Part shown: in pieces, positions 1 to 7,550 of the stretch | Layout: the number at the start of each line of letters is the position of its first letter | Position numbering within the stretch: position 1 is the first letter of the stretch | Assembly: GCA_002299915.1 (NCBI GenBank) | Contig: DBOG01000049.1 | Coordinates: 1-21,114 of the forward strand | Reading direction: 5' to 3' | DNA length: 21,114 bases | DNA from: Proteobacteria bacterium UBA652 | Lineage (GTDB): Bacteria > Pseudomonadota > Gammaproteobacteria > Nitrosococcales > Methylophagaceae | Notes under the pieces: generated by a model | What the model saw: only the letters and a program-made list of their open reading frames with translations | The model's database searches: none | What the model was told of the DNA's origin: nothing | Program-made: the position numbers and the translations under genes

Positions 1-583
1 AGAAGTATTTATCTAATACGATGTTGTGAGGGTTATAGAATGAGAATAGGAAGAAGACAGCTAAGCCAACTAAACCTGTGAGCAACACTAAACTAATCAC
101 CGTTTTACGGCCTGTTAACACTGTCATCCCGATATTAAAAACAAAGGCAAGCGCGACAATCACAATCCCAATTTTGGTAATCGTGGGTTGCTCAAGAAAT
201 TCTCGGCCCATTGTAGGTAGCAAGTCATTCATCGTTAGCTCTGCTAGACGTGCATAAGGCACCAGCAAATAACCTAAAATGGTTAATGCTCCCGCAATCA
301 AGAAGATCCAAAACATTATTTTTGCGAGAATAGGAGAGTAAAGTTCACGTTCTGATTCTTCTGGAATCAGAAAGTAAGCTGAGCCCATAAAGCCAAACAA
401 TAACCAAACAATCAATAGATTAGTGTGTACCATGCGGGCAACATTAAATGGAATTTCAGGGAATAAAAAATCTCCCACAACATATTGCATCCCCATAACA
501 ACGCCAAATAAAATTTGACCAAGAAAAAGGCCGATAGCTGCAATAAAATACATTTTTGCAATGCCTTGTGATTCATACTTCAT
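1..583 (-). CDS. norB: Nitric oxide reductase large subunit NorB (partial, N-terminal 194 residues)
   Basis: This is the N-terminal part of the catalytic subunit of the cytochrome-c-dependent nitric oxide reductase, which reduces NO to N2O in the inner membrane. The reading frame is open from an ATG at 583 to the window edge, so the C-terminal part is missing. The translation begins MKYESQGIAKMYFIAA and contains RMVHTNLLIVWLLFGF (from residue 50). His53 there matches the low-spin heme b ligand of the NorB family. It continues with YFLIPEE and ends in FYNPHNIVLDKYF, which resembles the conserved NorB loop before the third helix. Several hydrophobic membrane helices are visible. A good Shine-Dalgarno sequence (GGGGAG) lies in the 12-base gap after norC, so the two genes form one operon. 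The heme b3/FeB ligands lie beyond the window. Family assignment is firm. Confidence 0.95.
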   Translation of the reverse strand, partial: MKYESQGIAKMYFIAAIGLFLGQILFGVVMGMQYVVGDFLFPEIPFNVARMVHTNLLIVWLLFGFMGSAYFLIPEESERELYSPILAKIMFWIFLIAGALTILGYLLVPYARLAELTMNDLLPTMGREFLEQPTITKIGIVIVALAFVFNIGMTVLTGRKTVISLVLLTGLVGLAVFFLFSFYNPHNIVLDKYF

Positions 584-595
584 AGTATTCTCCCC

Positions 596-1033
596 TTACC
601 CTTGAATGTTTGGTGGCCAATCTCTGGCAGTTTTAACGCCATCAACATATTTTAAAAACTGAGCTATCGCTTCTAGCTCTTCCTCCGTTAAATTGAATTG
701 AGGCATACTACGACGGCCTTCAACACCTTCGACTGGGCGATATTTAATAAATGCCTTGATATTTTCAGTATCCTCACCAAACCGGGTATACACATTACCA
801 AGTTCTGGAGCAAAATAAGCTCCTTCCCCTAATAATGTGTGGCAACCAATACAGTTATTCACTTCCCATACTTTCTTGCCTAAAACAACAATATCAGTCA
901 AGTTTTCTCGATTATCAGTTGCAGGCAAACGTTTAACAGTATCCACCGTTAAACCAATAAGTATTAGGAAGAAGAACACAGCTCCCCCATAATAAATATT
1001 GCGCGCCATGCTCTTAGTGAATGTTTCTCTCAT
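596..1033 (-). CDS. norC: Nitric oxide reductase cytochrome c subunit NorC
   Basis: This is the membrane-anchored monoheme cytochrome c that passes electrons to NorB. The 145-residue product is of normal family length. It has one N-terminal membrane anchor (about residues 14-32), a periplasmic domain with the heme motif C61-I-G-C64-H65, and a likely axial Met110 in the motif SMPQFNL. The segment GEGAYFAPELGNVYTR right after the heme motif is typical of NorC. The ATG at 1033 is preceded by GGAGAG at suitable spacing. norB follows after 12 bases. An FNR/Dnr-type operator and a -10-like element lie 35-74 bases upstream, so induction under low oxygen with NO or nitrite is likely. Confidence 0.96.
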   Translation of the reverse strand: MRETFTKSMARNIYYGGAVFFFLILIGLTVDTVKRLPATDNRENLTDIVVLGKKVWEVNNCIGCHTLLGEGAYFAPELGNVYTRFGEDTENIKAFIKYRPVEGVEGRRSMPQFNLTEEELEAIAQFLKYVDGVKTARDWPPNIQG

Positions 1034-1067
1034 CTCGCATCTCTCCAGTTAGAATTGATGCTGCAAG

Positions 1068-1107
1068 TGTATAGAGACATGCTTAGATCAGCATTGATCT
1101 ATATCAA
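1068..1107 (-). promoter_or_regulatory. FNR/Dnr-type class II promoter of norCB
   Basis: The sequence TTGATCTATATCAA (1094-1107) is a perfect TTGAT-N4-ATCAA FNR/Dnr box. Reading leftward, a -10-like TATACA lies at 1073-1068, which predicts a start near 1059-1061. The box centre (1100.5) then falls at about -40 to -41.5, the class II activator position, where the activator takes over from a -35 element. The 5' leader would be about 27 bases and ends in the norC ribosome binding site. The adjacent regulator gene carries the E-x-x-S-R recognition helix expected for this half-site. The start site is inferred; the box is seen directly. Confidence 0.85.
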
Positions 1108-1147
1108 GGGATTTAAACCGTATTTTTTGGGGTAATTATTTAAACTT

Positions 1148-1864
1148 TTAAGTGAGCGAAATAAGCGCTCGCAATTTATTAATCTCAAGTAATTCTATTG
1201 TCGATCCTTCTAGACGAATCAAACCTTGTTTGGAGAGTGTTTTTAATGTTCTAGACAATGTTTCTGGTTTAATTGATAGCAGCGAAGCAATTACATTTTT
1301 AGGTTCTTGAAGAATTATATTAGTGTGTTGATGCTGCTCTTCAGGGACATGGCTTAATAAATAATCGACTAAGCGAAAGGTGGCATTATGCAAGGTAAGT
1401 CTATCAATTTCATTTACCATCTTATGCAGCCTTTGGCTCAGTTTTGCTAATAAACTCATACATAAAACATTCGACTCATTCAATAACTGTAAATAGCATT
1501 GTGCATTAATCGCCACGACAACAGAAGATGATACTGAAATTGCAGATAGCGGGTATTTAGAACCGCCTAAAAACAATACTGCCTCAGCAAAAGTATGTCC
1601 TGGACGAATTATCTCAAAGACTTTTTCATCTCCAGTCGGTGACAGTCGTTGTAATTTAATCCCACCTGAAATAAGCAAATAAATATTATTTAGCGCATCT
1701 CCTTGTTCAAATAGAATATCATTATCAGCTATCTCAATAATATGTGATGACCCTACAATCTTATCAAACTGATCTAAAGATAATGATTGTAAAAGCACAC
1801 ACTGGCGCATTGAATTTAAAATATATTCATTTAATTCTATCTGCCTTGATTGTGAAGTCTTCAT
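1148..1864 (-). CDS. Crp/Fnr-family transcriptional regulator, Dnr-like (nitric-oxide responsive)
   Basis: This is a 238-residue regulator with an N-terminal cyclic-nucleotide-binding-like beta-roll (about residues 24-125), a long dimerisation helix (about 132-158) and a C-terminal winged helix-turn-helix (about 185-230). The recognition helix contains E201-T-L-S204-R205, the E-x-x-S-R pattern that in FNR-type proteins reads TTGAT. The segment GHTFAEAVLFLGGSKYP resembles Dnr, the heme-based NO sensor. No N-terminal cluster of cysteines is present (only Cys22, Cys123 and Cys135), so it is not an oxygen-sensing 4Fe-4S FNR. I chose the ATG at 1864 because it overlaps the purL stop as TAATG. A frame-consistent start 14 codons upstream lies inside purL and would add a tail atypical of the family. 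It is probably translationally coupled to purL. norC lies just downstream and is its likely target. The Dnr subtype is inferred. Confidence 0.88.
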   Translation of the reverse strand: MKTSQSRQIELNEYILNSMRQCVLLQSLSLDQFDKIVGSSHIIEIADNDILFEQGDALNNIYLLISGGIKLQRLSPTGDEKVFEIIRPGHTFAEAVLFLGGSKYPLSAISVSSSVVVAINAQCYLQLLNESNVLCMSLLAKLSQRLHKMVNEIDRLTLHNATFRLVDYLLSHVPEEQHQHTNIILQEPKNVIASLLSIKPETLSRTLKTLSKQGLIRLEGSTIELLEINKLRALISLT

Positions 1865-4800
1865 TATCCCACCCACTTCCGTGCATTCTGAAACAAGCGT
1901 AACCACGGACCATGTTTACCCCATTCATCGGGCGCCCATGAATGCTGTACCGTACGGATATTCCGCTCTGGATGCGGCATCATAATCGTTACCCGTCCAT
2001 CAGTCGTTGTCAGGCCAGTAATGCCGTCAATAGAACCATTAGGGTTAAACGGATAATCAGTAGTGACACCGCCATCATTATCTACAAAGCGCACAGTAAT
2101 GTCCACTTGCTTAGGATTGCCACCTGTGGCCGTGAAATCAACCTGCCCTTCACCATGAGCGACTGCAATCGGCATTCTTGAACCTGCCATGCCTTTTAGC
2201 AAAATAGAGGGGGATTCCACAATCTCAACCATAGAGAACCGTGCTTCAAACTGCTCAGATTCATTACGCACAAACGCAGGCCAATGATCACTACCTGGGA
2301 TTAGCTCACGCAACTGCGATAACATCTGGCAACCGTTACACACACCTAAAGAAAATGTATCTTCTCGTGCAAAAAAATCTGCAAATTGTTGGCGCGCCCG
2401 ATCGTTATGCAAAATAGTGCTCGCCCAACCACGCCCCGCACCCAATACATCACCATACGAGAAACCGCCACATGCCACCAGACCCACAAAATCAGCCAAC
2501 TCAACACGCGCCGATAGAATATCGCTCATATGCACATCAATCGCGGTAAACCCAGCATGGTCAAAGGCTGCTGCCATTTCAATTTCACCATTCACCCCTT
2601 GCTCTCGTAAAATTGCAATTTTAGGGCGATTGCCCGCTTGGATCAGATCTGCAACAATGCTTTCTTCGGGAGCGAAACTTAAGCTAGCATGTAAACCTGG
2701 ATCATCGGTATCCAATAAGGCATCAAATTCTTGTAAGGCACAATCCGAATTATCCCGCAGTGATTGCATTTGATAGCTTGTCGCTGCCCAATGGCGCTGT
2801 AAATTTAGCCGTGAGTCAGAAATTACAACATCGCCTTCAACATTGATAATAATTTCATCATCGCTGCGAATGCTGCCAATTAGATGGGTTTTATGGGATA
2901 ACTCATGTTCTCTCAAGATAGACAACACATCTTCCACATCGCAATGGCGCACTTGAATCACCGCACCCAATTCTTCATTGAATAATACGGGTAAGGTACC
3001 GCCCAAGCCGGCCAAGGTAATATCCAAGCCACAATGTCCTGCAAAAGCCATTTCACAGAGCGTTGTAATCAAACCACCATCACTACGATCATGGTAAGCC
3101 AGCAGTAAGCTATCGTGTTTAAGCTGCTGAATCGCATTAAAAAAGTTTTTCAACGCCTCGGGGTTATCGACATTCGGCCCATGATGGCCGACTTGTTGAT
3201 AGACCTGTGCAAATGCCGACGCTGCCAGCCGATTTTTACCATTCCCCAAATCAATATAAATGAGATCGGTATCGCCCTTATCCGTGCGCAAGGCGGGTGT
3301 CGTCGTATTACCTGCATCGGTTACCGGTGCAAAGGCTGTTACCACTAAAGATAGCGGTGAAATCATGGCCTTGTCCTCACCATGTTCATCCCACACTGTT
3401 TTCATCGACAAGGAATCTTTACCCACCGGAATCGCAATCCCCAATGCAGGACACAATTCCATCCCAACGGCCTTAACAGTTTCATATAACGCTGAATCTT
3501 CACCCGGATGGCCACAGGCCGCCATCCAGTTGGCCGACAGCTTAATATCACCTATGTTAGCTATTTTAGCTGCGGCAATATTTGTAATTGCCTCACCCAC
3601 CGCCATCCGACCTGATGCAGGCGCATCAATCAACGCTAACGGGGCGCGTTCACCCATCGCCATGGCTTCTCCTTGCACACCATGATGGTCTGCAAGCGTC
3701 ACCGCACAATCTGCCACAGGCACCTGCCAAGGGCCGACCATCTGATCGCGTGCCACCAAACCGGTTACACTCCGATCACCAATCGTAATCAAAAAGCTCT
3801 TGCTCGCCACGGTCGGTAAATTCAATACGCGCTCTAAAGCATCCGCAGGGGTAATGCCGCTTAAATCTAACTCAGGCTTTTGGAAGGTACGATGCGTCAC
3901 ATCCCGCAACATCTTAGGCGGTTTACCTAATAACAACGACATCGGCATATCCACCGGCAAATTATTATTATCGGCATCGCCCACAATTAAATGCTCGGCT
4001 TCGGTAACTTCACCGATCACTGCCCACGGACACCGCTCGCGCTCACATAAAGCCTGAAACAGCGCCACATCATCAGGGTTGACACCCAACACATAACGCT
4101 CCTGAGATTCATTACACCAAATTTCCATCGGCGACATACTCAGCTCATCATTCGGAATCATCCGCAATTCAAAGCGCCCACCGCGACCACTGTCATTCAC
4201 CAACTCAGGAAAGGCATTCGATAAACCGCCTGCACCCACATCATGAATGGCCACAATCGGATTGTACTCATCCAAGGCCACGCAGCGATCGATCACCTCC
4301 TGACAACGGCGCTCCATCTCAGGATTGCCCCGTTGCACAGACGCAAAATCTAAACCTTCATCACTCGTACCCGATGTCACTGATGAAGCGGCACTCCCGC
4401 CCAAGCCAATCAGCATCGCCGGGCCGCCTAATACAATTAACTGTACACCTGGATCAAAAATATTTTTCCTTACATGCTGCGGCCGAATCGAGCCCATGCC
4501 TCCTGCCACCATAATAGGCTTATGGTAACCACGCATTTCCAATCCTGTTGGTCCTGGTACTTCGGCTTCAAATGTACGGAAATAGCCACAAATATTCGGT
4601 CGCCCAAATTCATTATTAAAGGCTGCCCCACCTAATGGCCCATCCAACATGATCTCTTGCGCAGATGCCATCCGAGCAGGTTTGCCATAAGGCGTTTCCC
4701 AAGGTTGTTCAAAGCCTGAGATATTCAAATTAGACACCGAAAACCCTGTTAAGCCTGCTTTAGGTTTAGAGCCACGCCCTGTCGCGCCCTCATCCCGGAT

Positions 4801-5748
4801 TTCACCACCCGAGCCGGTTGCCGCGCCTGGGAAAGGTGAAATAGCGGTTGGGTGATTATGGGTTTCCACCTTCATCAAAATATGTGCCACTTCATCGGTC
4901 GCATAATATTGATTATTCTCCATATCGATAGAGAACCGCTGGACTTCACTACCTTCAATCACCGATGAATTATCGCTATATGCCGTCACCACCCCTTCTG
5001 GATGCAAAGCATGCGTATTGCGAATCATCTTAAACAGCGTTTTATCCTGCGGCTGACCATCTATCTGCCAATCAGCATTAAAAATCTTATGCCGACAATG
5101 CTCCGAGTTTGCCTGCGCAAACATCATCAACTCAATATCATTCGGATTGCGGCCTAAATCCTGGAAATTATCGAATAAATAATCGATCTCATCCTCTGCC
5201 AATGCCAACCCTAGCTTTGCATTCGCCGCCACTAAAGCATCTCGCCCACCGCCTAACATATCAATCGACATCAATGGACGTGGCGGCGCATGGCTAAACA
5301 AACTATCCGCCTCATCTTCATTATCAAAAATGGATTCAATCATCCGATCATGCAATAACGCCGCTATTTGGCTGCGTTTTTCAGTCGATAAATCACCGTT
5401 AACTTCAACAAAAAAAGCCACCCCACGTTCTAGTCGCAACACATCCGACACGCCACTATTATGGACAATATCCGTCGCCTTACTCGACCAAGGTGAAATT
5501 GTGCCTGGCCGCGGTGTTACCAAGAAAAAACATTCATTTGATGCCGCTGCTGATGTCAGCTCGCTGACTTCTAATAACGCATTAAGCGTTGCTAAATCAT
5601 CCGCCGATAAGCGGCCTTCTGTTTCAATAAAATAGCGATACGCACTTCGCACCGCCATCACCTCAGACACAGCACCGCGTAAAGCCGCTAATAATTTTTC
5701 TATCCGAAAGGCTGAGTGCGCCGAATGGCCAAGCAATTGCAGCATCAT
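1864..5748 (-). CDS. purL: Phosphoribosylformylglycinamidine synthase (FGAM synthetase), large single-chain form
   Basis: This enzyme converts FGAR, glutamine and ATP to FGAM, the fourth step of de novo purine synthesis. The 1294-residue product matches the fused proteobacterial form (E. coli about 1295). Its order is an N-terminal substrate-channel domain, a linker with HCRHKIFNADW, two AIR-synthase-like halves (the first with KVETHNHPTAISPFPGAATG, the second with HDRSDGG) and a C-terminal class I glutamine amidotransferase domain. The amidotransferase nucleophile is the Cys in GVCNGCQML. His1259 and Glu1261 in PHPERN complete the triad. It begins with two adjacent ATG codons and a GGGA Shine-Dalgarno-like sequence; MMLQLLG matches the E. 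coli pattern. Its stop overlaps the regulator start downstream. No obvious PurR operator is visible upstream. Confidence 0.98.
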   Translation of the reverse strand: MMLQLLGHSAHSAFRIEKLLAALRGAVSEVMAVRSAYRYFIETEGRLSADDLATLNALLEVSELTSAAASNECFFLVTPRPGTISPWSSKATDIVHNSGVSDVLRLERGVAFFVEVNGDLSTEKRSQIAALLHDRMIESIFDNEDEADSLFSHAPPRPLMSIDMLGGGRDALVAANAKLGLALAEDEIDYLFDNFQDLGRNPNDIELMMFAQANSEHCRHKIFNADWQIDGQPQDKTLFKMIRNTHALHPEGVVTAYSDNSSVIEGSEVQRFSIDMENNQYYATDEVAHILMKVETHNHPTAISPFPGAATGSGGEIRDEGATGRGSKPKAGLTGFSVSNLNISGFEQPWETPYGKPARMASAQEIMLDGPLGGAAFNNEFGRPNICGYFRTFEAEVPGPTGLEMRGYHKPIMVAGGMGSIRPQHVRKNIFDPGVQLIVLGGPAMLIGLGGSAASSVTSGTSDEGLDFASVQRGNPEMERRCQEVIDRCVALDEYNPIVAIHDVGAGGLSNAFPELVNDSGRGGRFELRMIPNDELSMSPMEIWCNESQERYVLGVNPDDVALFQALCERERCPWAVIGEVTEAEHLIVGDADNNNLPVDMPMSLLLGKPPKMLRDVTHRTFQKPELDLSGITPADALERVLNLPTVASKSFLITIGDRSVTGLVARDQMVGPWQVPVADCAVTLADHHGVQGEAMAMGERAPLALIDAPASGRMAVGEAITNIAAAKIANIGDIKLSANWMAACGHPGEDSALYETVKAVGMELCPALGIAIPVGKDSLSMKTVWDEHGEDKAMISPLSLVVTAFAPVTDAGNTTTPALRTDKGDTDLIYIDLGNGKNRLAASAFAQVYQQVGHHGPNVDNPEALKNFFNAIQQLKHDSLLLAYHDRSDGGLITTLCEMAFAGHCGLDITLAGLGGTLPVLFNEELGAVIQVRHCDVEDVLSILREHELSHKTHLIGSIRSDDEIIINVEGDVVISDSRLNLQRHWAATSYQMQSLRDNSDCALQEFDALLDTDDPGLHASLSFAPEESIVADLIQAGNRPKIAILREQGVNGEIEMAAAFDHAGFTAIDVHMSDILSARVELADFVGLVACGGFSYGDVLGAGRGWASTILHNDRARQQFADFFAREDTFSLGVCNGCQMLSQLRELIPGSDHWPAFVRNESEQFEARFSMVEIVESPSILLKGMAGSRMPIAVAHGEGQVDFTATGGNPKQVDITVRFVDNDGGVTTDYPFNPNGSIDGITGLTTTDGRVTIMMPHPERNIRTVQHSWAPDEWGKHGPWLRLFQNARKWVG

Positions 5749-5782
5749 ATTAAAATCCCAAACTTAAATACAGTAATTAGGA

Positions 5783-5789
5783 TATGATA
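5783..5789. promoter_or_regulatory. Overlapping divergent -10-like elements between purL and the RDD gene
   Basis: The 77-base spacer between purL and the rightward RDD gene contains TATGAT on the plus strand (5783-5788). One base shifted is TATCAT on the minus strand (5789-5784). Each resembles a sigma-70 -10 hexamer, and the rightward one would give a leader of about 30 bases. On the minus strand TTGGAT lies 19 bases upstream, a loose -35 match. The plus strand has no good -35. If both are used, the two polymerases compete for the same DNA. Low confidence. Confidence 0.3.
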
Positions 5790-5825
5790 CTTTATGTCTG
5801 TTCGACTTATCCAATAAATTCAATC

Positions 5826-6260
5826 ATGATTAAGCAATCAGCTTCCCTTCATCCAATCCGTCCTAGCCTAGTCCGCTATCTAGGTTGCCTAGTTTACGAC
5901 TGCTTATTGCTGATGGCCGTTTTATTCTTCGCCACCGGTGCCGCCGTTCTCCTCAATCAAGGCAAAGCCTTTGGTTCAGGCAATCCCTTTTTTATCGCAT
6001 TCCTATTTTTTGTCAGCTATCTATTCTATGGTTGGTTCTGGACCCATGGCGGCCAAACTCTCGGCATGCAAAGCTGGAAAATAAAACTGTTCAGCCTAGA
6101 TGGCAAAAACATCACCTGGCGACAAGCCGCATTGCGCTTTGTAGCTGGCCTTATTTCACTGTTACCATTAGGGCTAGGATTGTTTTGGCGCGGGTTAGGA
6201 AAAGATTTGCAAAGTTGGCCTGATATGGCATCGAAAACTGAATTAAGACGGGTGGATTAG
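5826..6260 (+). CDS. RDD-family small integral membrane protein
   Basis: This is a 144-residue membrane protein with three hydrophobic segments (roughly residues 20-44, 52-72 and 102-122). The first carries the Arg and Asp (VRYLGCLVYD) expected of the RDD family. After the second, GGQTLGMQSWKIKLFS followed by DGKNITWRQAALR is a good match to the RDD signature loop. The family is found in bacterial inner membranes and some members have been linked to ion transport; its role here is unknown. I chose the ATG at 5826. An in-frame ATG at 5784 would add 14 residues, but it lies within a candidate -10 element and its Shine-Dalgarno is too close. The gene stands alone on the plus strand, diverges from purL, and its stop overlaps the folC stop by four bases. 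Confidence 0.85.
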   Translation: MIKQSASLHPIRPSLVRYLGCLVYDCLLLMAVLFFATGAAVLLNQGKAFGSGNPFFIAFLFFVSYLFYGWFWTHGGQTLGMQSWKIKLFSLDGKNITWRQAALRFVAGLISLLPLGLGLFWRGLGKDLQSWPDMASKTELRRVD

Positions 6261-7543
6261 GATTTCATATCCGCCAACCCAGCAAATTTCATCACTGCTT
6301 CCACAGTATGAAATGAGCCGAAGATCAACACCCGATCGCCTTCATTTGCTATTGCCATCGCCTTTTCATAAGCCGCTTCAACCTGCACTTGAATCGTGAT
6401 TTTATCGCTTTCAATATGCGTGGCGAGTTTTGCGGCAATCTCATCACCTGTTTGCCCGCGTTCCCCCGATAACCCACCCACAAACCATTGATCAACCCGA
6501 TTATCCAATATTGCTGCCACTTGGGTGGCATCTTTATCTTTTAACATGCCTAACACAGCAAAAGTTCGGCCTGAACACGGTGTTTCCGCGAGAAGTTTAT
6601 TTAGGTTTTTTGCACCTTGTTCATTATGAGTAACATCGAAAATACGCGTTACTAACCCTGCAAAGACTTGAAAACGACCTGATAGTTTTACGTGTTTTAG
6701 CCCTTGTATAATCGCCTTAACGCTTGCTGTAATACCACATTGTTTGAGCAAGGAGATAACTTGTAATACTGCTGCCGAATTTTGCAGCTGATAATCACCT
6801 GCTAGCTTGGGTCTGGGTAGCTTATCCCACTTAGTGTCTGCATTTTCCCATTGCCATGTCTTGTTATCATTCGCATGATAGTGGAAGTCTTTGCCTGCTT
6901 GAGAAACAGGTGCACCAATTTCTGCTGCTTTTTGTAAAACACTATCAGGCGGTATTTCTTCAGAACAGACAAGCGGCGAATCTTGCCGTAAGATCCCGGC
7001 TTTCTCAATCCCAATTTTATCTCGGGTATCCCCTAGCCAGTTGGTATGGTCTAGGCTGATTGGTGAAATCAAGGCAATATCAGCATCGAGGATATTGCTG
7101 GCATCTAAGCGCCCACCCATGCCCACTTCCATGATAACGATATCTAGTTTACGCTGGTTAAAAATTCTGATAGCGGCCAAGGTGCCAAATTCAAAGTACG
7201 TCAGCGAGGTATCCCCACGTGCTTGATCAATTTCTGAAAAAACATCACAAATTTCATCATCTTCACAGGCAATACCATTGATACAAATACGCTCGTTATA
7301 GCGTAATAGATGCGGTGAAGTATAGCTGCCTACTTGGTAGCCAGCTGCTGATAAGATGGATTGCAATAAGGCAACGGATGAGCCTTTGCCATTGGTGCCG
7401 GCCACGGTCACCACAATAAAACTTGGTTTTTCTGGAATCAGTTGTTGATACACTTTGCCAATTCGTTCAAGACCCGGTGCGACTTTGGTAAAATGTAGCG
7501 TTTCTTGCCATGCTAACCATTCTGGCAGAGTGTTAAAACGCAT
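6257..7543 (-). CDS. folC: Bifunctional dihydrofolate synthase / folylpolyglutamate synthase
   Basis: This cytoplasmic ATP-dependent ligase adds glutamate to dihydropteroate and then further glutamates to folates. The 428 residues fit the family (E. coli about 422). The P-loop GTNGKGS is at residues 49-55. It is followed by GSYTSPHLLRYNERI, the substrate loop, and VGMGGRLDASN, a Mur-ligase-type metal and ATP site. Later motifs are SGRFQ and FDVTHNEQGA. The last one is usually DVAHNP, so Ala-to-Thr and Pro-to-Glu changes flank the kept His-Asn. The gene starts only seven bases after the accD stop and has no clear Shine-Dalgarno, suggesting reinitiation from accD. It is the last gene of the long leftward block. 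dedD, cvpA and purF, which often follow folC in gammaproteobacteria, are not downstream. Confidence 0.96.
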   Translation of the reverse strand: MRFNTLPEWLAWQETLHFTKVAPGLERIGKVYQQLIPEKPSFIVVTVAGTNGKGSSVALLQSILSAAGYQVGSYTSPHLLRYNERICINGIACEDDEICDVFSEIDQARGDTSLTYFEFGTLAAIRIFNQRKLDIVIMEVGMGGRLDASNILDADIALISPISLDHTNWLGDTRDKIGIEKAGILRQDSPLVCSEEIPPDSVLQKAAEIGAPVSQAGKDFHYHANDNKTWQWENADTKWDKLPRPKLAGDYQLQNSAAVLQVISLLKQCGITASVKAIIQGLKHVKLSGRFQVFAGLVTRIFDVTHNEQGAKNLNKLLAETPCSGRTFAVLGMLKDKDATQVAAILDNRVDQWFVGGLSGERGQTGDEIAAKLATHIESDKITIQVQVEAAYEKAMAIANEGDRVLIFGSFHTVEAVMKFAGLADMKS

Positions 7544-7550
7544 TACAGTA

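Noticed and set aside
1108..1147. Terminator between the Dnr-like regulator and the norC promoter.
   Set aside because: The stretch is AT-rich with a direct repeat GTTTAAAT on the minus strand, but no GC stem followed by a T run is present.
1865..1906. Upstream in-frame start for the Dnr-like regulator adding 14 residues.
   Set aside because: It lies inside the purL coding sequence and the extra residues do not resemble the family N terminus; the TAATG overlap at 1862-1866 gives a standard coupled start.
3260..3685. Long rightward open frame opposite purL.
   Set aside because: It is antisense to a firmly identified, conserved enzyme, has no ribosome site or recognisable domain, and is explained by codon bias of the true strand.
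6251..6275. Imperfect hairpin GGTGGAT...ATCCGCC at the RDD/folC junction as a terminator.
   Set aside because: It has one wobble pair, an eleven-base loop and no T tract on either strand, and it lies within coding sequence of both genes.
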